A stretch of DNA of 27,171 nt, taken from IMG/VR virus record IMGVR_UViG_3300021185_002301, positions 1 to 27,171 of that record; one strand, 5' to 3'. Source of the stretch: a virus. This document shows, one piece after another, positions 1 through 8,500 of this stretch. The stretch's first letter is position 1, and every line of letters starts with the position of its first letter. The notes beneath the pieces are model-generated. The model saw nothing but the letters and a program-made list of their open reading frames with translations. It did not search any database and had not been told where the DNA came from. Both the position numbers and the translations under genes were made by a program.

Positions 1-1
1 C

Positions 2-2464
2 TCCGCAAACGATGCTGCTCAAGTCTTACTAGCAAATGGTGGATATATTGGCTCTGCTATAAAAATGCACTCTTCTGGTTCTCAAGAAGGAGATATGCGT
101 TTTTATGTAAGTGGAGCAAGTAGTGGAAACAGTTTATCTGAAGCAATGCGTATTGGCACAAATGGAGCTGTTGGTATAGGTACAAGTACTCCTAATTATA
201 AACTTCATGTTAAAGAAACTGGAGTAAACGCTGGTGCCATTTATGCAGAGGATGGAACTAGTTGGTTAAGAGTAGTTCCTAATCTAGGTGGAAGCGGATT
301 TAATCCAATGTCAGCAGCTGGAGATATAGGACTTATATTTTCTAATGATAATGATAGTACTACAAATAGTTCAACACTTGGTTTATTGATTGCTCCTCAT
401 TCTACTAGCGCGTCTGGAATAAAAATATTAGAAGATGGACGTGTTGGCATCGGAACAACTACTCCAAATAGTAGATTTACAGTTAATGTCGGCAGTCAGG
501 GCGATGGCATAGAACTTCAATCAAGTGAAGTTTCCATAGCAAAATTATCAAGGACTGTTTATGGTAGTACTGTTGTTGCCTCTCTTGATGGGGTTGCGGG
601 AAGACCAATTCATATTGGTGGTATTGTAAACGAAGATGTTTTACTAGCAAATGCTGGCGGAAACGTTGGAATCGGAACTAGTTCACCATCTACAAAACTT
701 GAAGTAGTTGGAGGCTCGATTCAGCTTACAAACGGTACTAGTGGAACTTACATAAAAGCTGTACAGACTACAAATAGTTCGAATGCAGGATTCTACATGG
801 CATCCGGTAGTTCTAATTGGTATACTCTTGTAGACACTTCTGGAAAATACCAAATCTATGACGGAGATGCAGCAGCTATAAGAGTAATTGTAGATGGAAC
901 AGGAAGTGTTGGTATTGGAGTTAATGCGCCTGGAAGAAAGCTTTCTGTTGGTGGTGCAATTGAATTAACAACAGCTGATACTACTGTGCATACAGGCCAT
1001 GCTGCTATTAGACGTGGTAGCTCAGGTGAAATGTTCTTAGATGCTCCAGGCGATATTCATGTAAATTTAGATACTAATAATAACAATACAGATAGAGCGT
1101 TTAGAATTAGAACTAATGCTAATACAACAGATTTATTTACTGTAAATGAAAGCGGTAATGCTACGCTTTCCGGAAATCTTGAAACTACATCATATCTATC
1201 ATCTTCTGCGGGCGCATACTTTAATACAAACACAGGTAGTAATCCAGTATATATTACAAGATCTGGAAATACAGATCAGGCGTTAAAGATTTATACTGAT
1301 GACGCAAATGTTATTTTCGAAAGTATTCAAGATGAAAGTTTAGATAACTATGGCGGATTTATTTTTGCTATGGATTCTGGAACTACACATCCGTTTTTTG
1401 ATGTTAGAAAGGGTACGGCATCTTCTGGTACAAAGTTTAGAGTAGATGGTAGTGGTCATGTTGGTATTAATGAAGCTAATCCTGATTCCAGATTGCACAT
1501 TACTGGTACAGATGGTAGTTGGGATAAACACATTACGATCGAGCATAATTCAAGCGATATAGGCAAAATCTTAGTTGATACCGATGGCATGAAGTTTAGA
1601 AACATGAGTAGTGGTAATGGTTTCTACTTTAGAGATTCTGCAAATGCCACACAAATGGTTATTGATTCATCGGGTCAGGTTGGCATAGGAGTAGGTTCAA
1701 GCCCAGGACAAAAACTAGACGTAGGTGGTATTATAAGATCAAAAGCTGTAAATCCACAGGTTAGAATATACACATCATCAGGAACAGGTACAGGATATTT
1801 AGTGTACGGCGATTCTGCAGACGATGATGTAGGACAAATATATTATAGTCATGCTAATAACGAAATGGGATTTGTTGTTAATGGCGGATCTGCCAAGATG
1901 TTAATTAATAGCTCAGGTAATGTTGGTGTGGGTGTTACGTCAATACCATCATGGGCAAACTTTATGACTAATGGTACTGTTGCTGTTGGTGGTATTCTTT
2001 ATGTCAAACAGGATCAAAAAATCCAGGCATTAACTGCATATCCTGGAGGTGCTGGGTATTTAAGAATCAATCCAGATGGTGGTAATGTTGGTATTGGAAT
2101 GGGTTCTTCTACTCCAAAAGCAAAACTTCAAGTAGAAGAATATGGTATTGATACAAGTGAAACTTCTACAAGTGCAACAACTCAAGTAACAATACATTCT
2201 TTCCCTATTGCTGATTTTAGAACTGCAAGATTTACAATTCAGATTACTAATACTACAGATTCTACATATCATAGTACAGAGATTATTGCTGTTCATGATG
2301 GAACAACTGCTAATATTACAGAGTTTGGTGAAGTTCATACAGGTTCTTCTGTAGAGGCAACATTTGATGCAGATATATCTTCAAATAACTTTAGATTAAG
2401 AGCAACTCCAACATCTACTAATTCTATGGAATTTAAAGTTGTTTGCCATTCCATCACAGTCTAA
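2..2464 (+). CDS. Tail fibre protein, 5'-truncated by window edge
   Basis: The reading frame is open from base 2, so the true start lies outside the window; the ATG at 65 is internal. About 820 residues are visible. The sequence is rich in G, S, T and N. It carries about eight copies of a motif of the form G-x-V-G-I-G-x-x-x-P-x-x-x-L-x-V-x-G (near 163, 437, 656, 899, 1453, 1674, 1916 and 2081), a signature of trimeric beta-helical phage fibres. The last ~110 residues (about 2139-2464) change character to a compact beta-rich domain with no S74 dyad, so this fibre ends in a different tip from its neighbour. The role inferred is a distal or side fibre for host contact. It is followed by 60 noncoding bases with a late promoter, then a second, much larger fibre. 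The exact fibre type cannot be told without the N-terminus. Confidence 0.85.
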   Translation, partial: SANDAAQVLLANGGYIGSAIKMHSSGSQEGDMRFYVSGASSGNSLSEAMRIGTNGAVGIGTSTPNYKLHVKETGVNAGAIYAEDGTSWLRVVPNLGGSGFNPMSAAGDIGLIFSNDNDSTTNSSTLGLLIAPHSTSASGIKILEDGRVGIGTTTPNSRFTVNVGSQGDGIELQSSEVSIAKLSRTVYGSTVVASLDGVAGRPIHIGGIVNEDVLLANAGGNVGIGTSSPSTKLEVVGGSIQLTNGTSGTYIKAVQTTNSSNAGFYMASGSSNWYTLVDTSGKYQIYDGDAAAIRVIVDGTGSVGIGVNAPGRKLSVGGAIELTTADTTVHTGHAAIRRGSSGEMFLDAPGDIHVNLDTNNNNTDRAFRIRTNANTTDLFTVNESGNATLSGNLETTSYLSSSAGAYFNTNTGSNPVYITRSGNTDQALKIYTDDANVIFESIQDESLDNYGGFIFAMDSGTTHPFFDVRKGTASSGTKFRVDGSGHVGINEANPDSRLHITGTDGSWDKHITIEHNSSDIGKILVDTDGMKFRNMSSGNGFYFRDSANATQMVIDSSGQVGIGVGSSPGQKLDVGGIIRSKAVNPQVRIYTSSGTGTGYLVYGDSADDDVGQIYYSHANNEMGFVVNGGSAKMLINSSGNVGVGVTSIPSWANFMTNGTVAVGGILYVKQDQKIQALTAYPGGAGYLRINPDGGNVGIGMGSSTPKAKLQVEEYGIDTSETSTSATTQVTIHSFPIADFRTARFTIQITNTTDSTYHSTEIIAVHDGTTANITEFGEVHTGSSVEATFDADISSNNFRLRATPTSTNSMEFKVVCHSITV

Positions 2465-2476
2465 ATCTTTTACTTG

Positions 2477-2484
2477 TATAAATA
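2477..2484 (+). promoter_or_regulatory. T4-type late promoter core (giant fibre gene)
   Basis: Exact TATAAATA, 41 bases before the giant fibre start. A near copy, TATAAATT, follows at 2491-2498, so this may be a tandem late promoter. The region is intergenic and the spacing to the ribosome binding site (about 2512-2518) is normal. Confidence 0.75.
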
Positions 2485-2524
2485 GTACTATATAAATTAC
2501 CGTGGACAGTGAAACGGAGAACAC

Positions 2525-5500
2525 ATGGCAACAGATCACAACTTTCGAATAAAGAATGGCCTCGAAGTAGGCGGCTCATTAATAGTCAATTCATCAGGAC
2601 AGCTCGTAGCTGTTACGGCATCATCTCATATACATTATTTAGATAATGTTCAAGCCAAATTTGGTAATGGTGGTGATTTACAAATTTATCATGATGGCAA
2701 TTATAGTTATATTAAAGAACTTGGTAATGGTGGATTATATTTAGATACTAATGGAGATGGCATATATTTAAGAGGTACTACTGGCAATAAAAATATGGTT
2801 AGAGCCTTAAAAGATGGTGCAGTAACTCTCTACCATAACGGTTCAGCTATATTAGCCACAACATCAGGTGGTGTTGATATTACTAATACTGGTAATAATA
2901 CAGATATAATTTTAACAGAAGGCGGCACAAATACAGATGCCAGAATAAGAAATTCGAATGGTATTCTTGAACTTGACGCAGACCTTAATAATGAATATGG
3001 TAATAGCTCTATTGTATTTAAAGTTGATGGTAGTACAAAGGCTGAAATAGATAGAAATGGTAGATTATATCTAAGTGGAACAACTGCTAACTATCAATCA
3101 AGTGATGGTAATTATCTAAGAAATACTACTGCTTTTGGTTATATACAAATCGGACCAGGTAATGCAGCTCATGCTCACTTCTTAACAGATAGAAGTAATT
3201 TCTATTTTAATAAGCAGATTCAAGTTGATACCGGTATTATTACATCTCACAACGAAGATTTAATTTTAAGAAGAGCTCAAACTTCTGCATCTGGCCAGTT
3301 AACATTAGGAAGAGGTAAATTTGTAGGTGGTTCACAATCTGCTTCTGATCTATTAAATAGTTCAACAATTCTTGGAGGCTTTCATGCTAACACTGCTTTT
3401 GAAGAAGCTTATGGCCATTTTTATATTCCAGGATTATCACCCAACCAATTAGCTGGTTCACATCGTAGACATACAGTTACAGTTACAAAAAACGGAACTA
3501 CACAATCTGGCGATTATTCAAATATGTTCTCAGCAAATGGAGTAAATACTTCATTTTCACATGCTGCAGGATCCACTGATACAATTGTTATTACCATTAC
3601 AGGTATTGCGATGGCTTATGGACAACATGTTGGTGTACAATTTGGTCATCCAACATTTAGAGCAAAAGATATTGAAATAGAAATAACAACTGATAATGGT
3701 TCAAACTGGACATCAATTTATGATGTAACAAACTTTCCTGAGGCCTCTGTAGCGCACTATCACGGAGGTAGTGGTACAGCAACTAACGGAATTAGATATA
3801 CATTTACAAACTTTAACAATACTGGTATGAGAATCAACCAGTTATTCTGTTATGATTACTCAGAAAACGAAATTTATTTTGCAGAAAAAAATCAAGATCA
3901 AACAATAAGAGGTAACTGGACTTGGCCAGATAATTACAAAGCTAAATTTGGAAGTAGTGGTGATTTAGAAATTTGGCATAGTACTAGTGATTCATTTATA
4001 CGAGATGTTGGTACAGGTAATTTATATTTAGATAGTAGTGCCCTTGTTGTCAGAAATTATGCTAATAGTGCCAATATGATAGTAGCAAGTGGTGGTGGAT
4101 CTGTTGCCCTATATCATAATGGTAATATTAAACTTCAAACAGAATCATGGGGCGCTTTAGTAACAGGTACGTTAAATGCTGATTCTCTCCATTTAGGAAG
4201 TGGAGCTAGTGATTTAATTGATGTTCATCAAGATGGAACATTCACAGCAACATATAGAAACAATACAGGTGGTGTTCTCGATAGAAGATACGCAGATTAC
4301 GGCAATGATGGTACAACAGTAGAATTTCAAACAAGAGTTGGAATGGATGGAAACTATTCATCTATTGGTAATTTTAGTAATCACGGTTTACAGATTAGAA
4401 CAAATAATGCGAATAGATTAAATATTTCAAGTACTGGTACTGTTGAAGTTCAAGGTACAGCGCATTTCATTGCTCCAACTATTAGACTTGCAAACGATGC
4501 TACTGATACTACGAAACATAGAGTTGCTGTTTATGATAGTGGTGGAACATCTTATGGTATGATGTTATGGAATAGTAATGTAACTAGCGGTGATTGGGCT
4601 ACAATGATTTATGGTCCAAACCAAGCTAATAGAAGAATATCATTCGGTAAAGTCACTAATAATACATTTAGTAATCATTCACATGTAACTGAAGCAGCCC
4701 ATTTTGACTTAGACACCAATGATTTAATTTTAAATAATGGTACATTATTTGCTACAGGAACAAGTGATGGTGTAGTTGCAAGAAAAGGCGCTTTTGGTCC
4801 AACACAAACAAGTTTACATGGAAGTTATGATTTATATAATAATGGAACAACGTATTTAAATGGTGCTGTAACTGTCGATGATAATTTAGATGTTGCAAAT
4901 AAAATAAGGCATATTGGAGATACAGATACTTATTTAGCTTTTGCTAATGCCAATGATTTCAGAATTGTAGTTGGTAACAGTACAAGAGCAGCATTTAATA
5001 CAAGTAAAATTCATTTTAATCAAGAAGGTATTGACCAAGATTTTCAGGTAGAATCAAATAATTCTACACATATGTTATTTGTTGACGCAGGCCTTGATCG
5101 CGTGGGTATGGGAACAAACTCACCCGAATATCCTCTTCATGTACAAGGTGTAGTTGATGGTGATTTTGGAATTGGAATATTTAACCAAAAAAGTTATGGA
5201 TCAGGAACTGGTGTAAATGAAACTGCAACTTTAACATTAGGTATAAAAGAAAGCGGTCTTGCTGCAGCAAATAGAATATTTGGTCAAATACGAGTAGCAA
5301 CTACTAATGAATCTTCATCTGGTAGTGGCAGAATGTCATTTAACGTAAGAAGCGCTGGTTCTGTAGTGGAAAGGGCTGTTTTAGATAATGGTGGTAATTT
5401 TACTGTTGATGGTACATTGATAGGTTCTAATGTAAATACAGGACAAGGTGCGACAGAAGTACACTTAATGAACCAAAATGTTAGGACTACTGATTCACCT

Positions 5501-8500
5501 ACATTTGCATCATTAACATTAACTGGCGATTTAAATATTACAGGTGATATTAATACAGTTACCGTTAATGATTTAGATGTTCAAGATAAAACAATTACTG
5601 TCGCGGCTGGTGCTGCATCAAGTTCTGCTGCTGATGAAGCGGGTCTTATAATTGGTGGTGCAGGATCAAAAATCCTATGGGATCATGCTGAAGATAAATT
5701 CCAATTCTCTCATGGTATTAATTTCGATAGAGATACTTATTCAGAAACTAACCAAAACTTAGGAATATATTGGTCAGCATGGGATAAAGAATCAGGCGGA
5801 GATCAATCTGATTCTGCATTTATTAGACACACCGAAAATACCGGTGGTCATTCGAATTCAGTATTAGAAATTAAATCAGGCAATGATTCTGGAGATGGTA
5901 TTGCGTTTACTACACATTCCGGTTCTACATTAAAACATAATAGTAGTAATATTCTTACAGCAGCAAACTTTACAAGTAATATTACTAACCTGTTAACAAC
6001 ATCAACCACTTTTGCTGGTGATGTAGACGGAACATATAATAATTTAGTTATCGATGTTCCTACACAAACTTCGGCACCTACAGCTTCTACTGGTAGATTA
6101 TGGTGGGATTCTAATACTGGTAATTTAAAAATCTATAATGGTTCTGTTTGGGTAACTGCTGCAGCAATTCCTGATGTATCAGGTAAATATGATAAAACTG
6201 GTGGTGCTATTACTGGTGCAGTTTCAATGAGTTCTACTCTTGCGGTAACTGGTAATATTACAGGTTCTGCAAATATTCAAGGTAATGCAATTATCAAAAC
6301 AGGTGGAACATCATCGCAATTCTTAAAGGCAGATGGTTCTGTTGATTCTAGTACATATCTTACAGGTAACCAAACAATTACACTAACTGGAGATGTTACT
6401 GGCTCAGGAACAACTTCAATTGCAACTGTTGTTGGCGACGATTCGCATAACCACTCATCTTCATCTGGTAACTTTAGCGTTGGTGGAACATTATTCGTAA
6501 CTCAAAAAATAGAACACACTGGCGATTCAAATACGTATATGGAGTTTAATAGCGGTGATGAGTGGAGAGTTGTAACTGGTGGAACCGAAAGAATACGAAT
6601 TCAAGGAGGCGATATTGGTATAGGCAATGTCGGTCCAACTGATGGTGATTTAACACTTAATAGTCCAAAACTCCACGTTAAAGGTCCTGATACAACTAAC
6701 AAATATAATTTAGTTGCTAGATTCCAGGGCGGTACTGATTCTGATAATACTGGTGGTGCAATATTAATTAACCATTCTAATGATCGTGGTTTATTAATTG
6801 AAGGTGGTCGAAGCAGTTCTGATAGAGGCGTTGGTTATATTGGTCTATTAAACTCAGGCGCAGCTCATACACGTATTATGGGCTTCTATCAAGATGGAAC
6901 AACATATACTGCAGGTATTAATATTGATCCTGGCACATATCCGCATACAGAGTTGCAAGTAGGTAATCCAGAAATAGCATCAACTGGTATTACAATTGCG
7001 TCAAGATACGATGCGAGTGCTGCTAAATTAACATTCAGAACAGGTCATCCAAATAATGCTAATGTTTGGAATACATCACAAATTGCTTCTACAGATGATG
7101 GAAACTACAATGGTAGATTAGAGTTTAGAACATCCGTTTCTGGACAAGCTGCTCCTACCACTCGAATGTTTATTAGAGCGAACGGTAGAGTTGGCATTGG
7201 TAATGGAGTATTTACTCCTGACGCATTATTAGATGTTAACGGTGAATCGAAATATCGCGCAAAACAAGAAACACATGTAGCTGCAGGTAATTATTTTGCA
7301 AATTATATAAACACTACTGAATCTAATTTTAGATTAACAATGTATAACAACGGAACTGGTAATGGTTCTAATCAATACGCATTTAAATTTGGATTACATT
7401 ATGGTACTACTGCTAATGCGAATATTATGTTCTATAGAGGTGGATCTAGTGTAGGTGGATTCTTAGCATTTACTACAAATAATGATACTGAAAGAATGCG
7501 TATTCATAGCGGCGGTGGAATTAGTGTTGGTACTACAACTACTCCTCCTAGCGGTGGAATATTATCAGATAATGATATTAAGACTAATTCGAGGTTTGGT
7601 GTTGGATCTGGAGGTAATTTAACAGATGCTGCAATTTATAAAAATGATGATACTGATACTGGTATTATTTGGCCATCTACAAATGCATTAGCATTTATTA
7701 CTGGAGGCGTTAATAGACTTAATATTGCTTCATCTGGAGAAGTTGAGTTTGACAAACACTTTAAATCACAATCTCAATATTTAAGTGGTGCTACTAACTT
7801 TGATAATTTAAAAGTTTCAGGATTTTATAGTTTATATAATGCAAATGCGTCTGGTCACACAAATGCGCCTTTCCAATATGGCGCGATGATTCAAGCTGGT
7901 AATACAGATGAAGCTGGTGGAATGGGCATGCAAATAGCTCATGAAAGAACTGGTGCTGGTACTTATATCAGAGGTATGAATGATAGTAATGATACTTGGT
8001 ATTCATGGCAAAGAATCTTCATGGATAATTATCATCCAAATGCTGATAAATGGACAACTGCAAGAACACTAACATTAGCTGGTGACTTAACTGGTAATGT
8101 TTCATTCGACGGTTCAGCTAACTTTACACTTACAGCTGCAGTTGTAAGTGATTCACATAACCATACACGCTTTGATGTTAGTGGTATTAGTGATTTAAAT
8201 TCAGTTTCTGGTGCTAATAATACTAGATTTAGACCTTTTGTAAGTAATTTCCAAGCTTCTAATAGATCTGGATCTAATTATAATGGAGGCTTTGAAGTAG
8301 GTACTGGTGCGACTAATTACGGATCTCAGTTTGTATTTGAGGCTAACGCTGCAGCAACTCAACCTAAATTCAGAAATAAAATTAATGGGACATGGGGTGC
8401 ATGGCAAAGTGTATTTGCTGATGGTTATCATCCAAATGCTGATAAATGGACAACGGCTAGAAGTCATACTGTTACTCTTTCAGGAGAAGTTACAGGTACA

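Noticed and set aside
65-67. ATG at 65 as the start of the first fibre gene
   Set aside because: The frame is open upstream to base 2 with fibre-like sequence, and no ribosome site precedes 65; the gene is truncated by the window edge.
1340-1546. Minus-strand and alternative-frame ORFs of 60-160 codons, e.g. 1340-1546, 8201-8467, 8307-8558, 15118-15600, 21182-21496, 23422-23733, 23885-24357
   Set aside because: All lie inside well-supported genes on the + strand, have low-complexity or implausible compositions and no ribosome sites.
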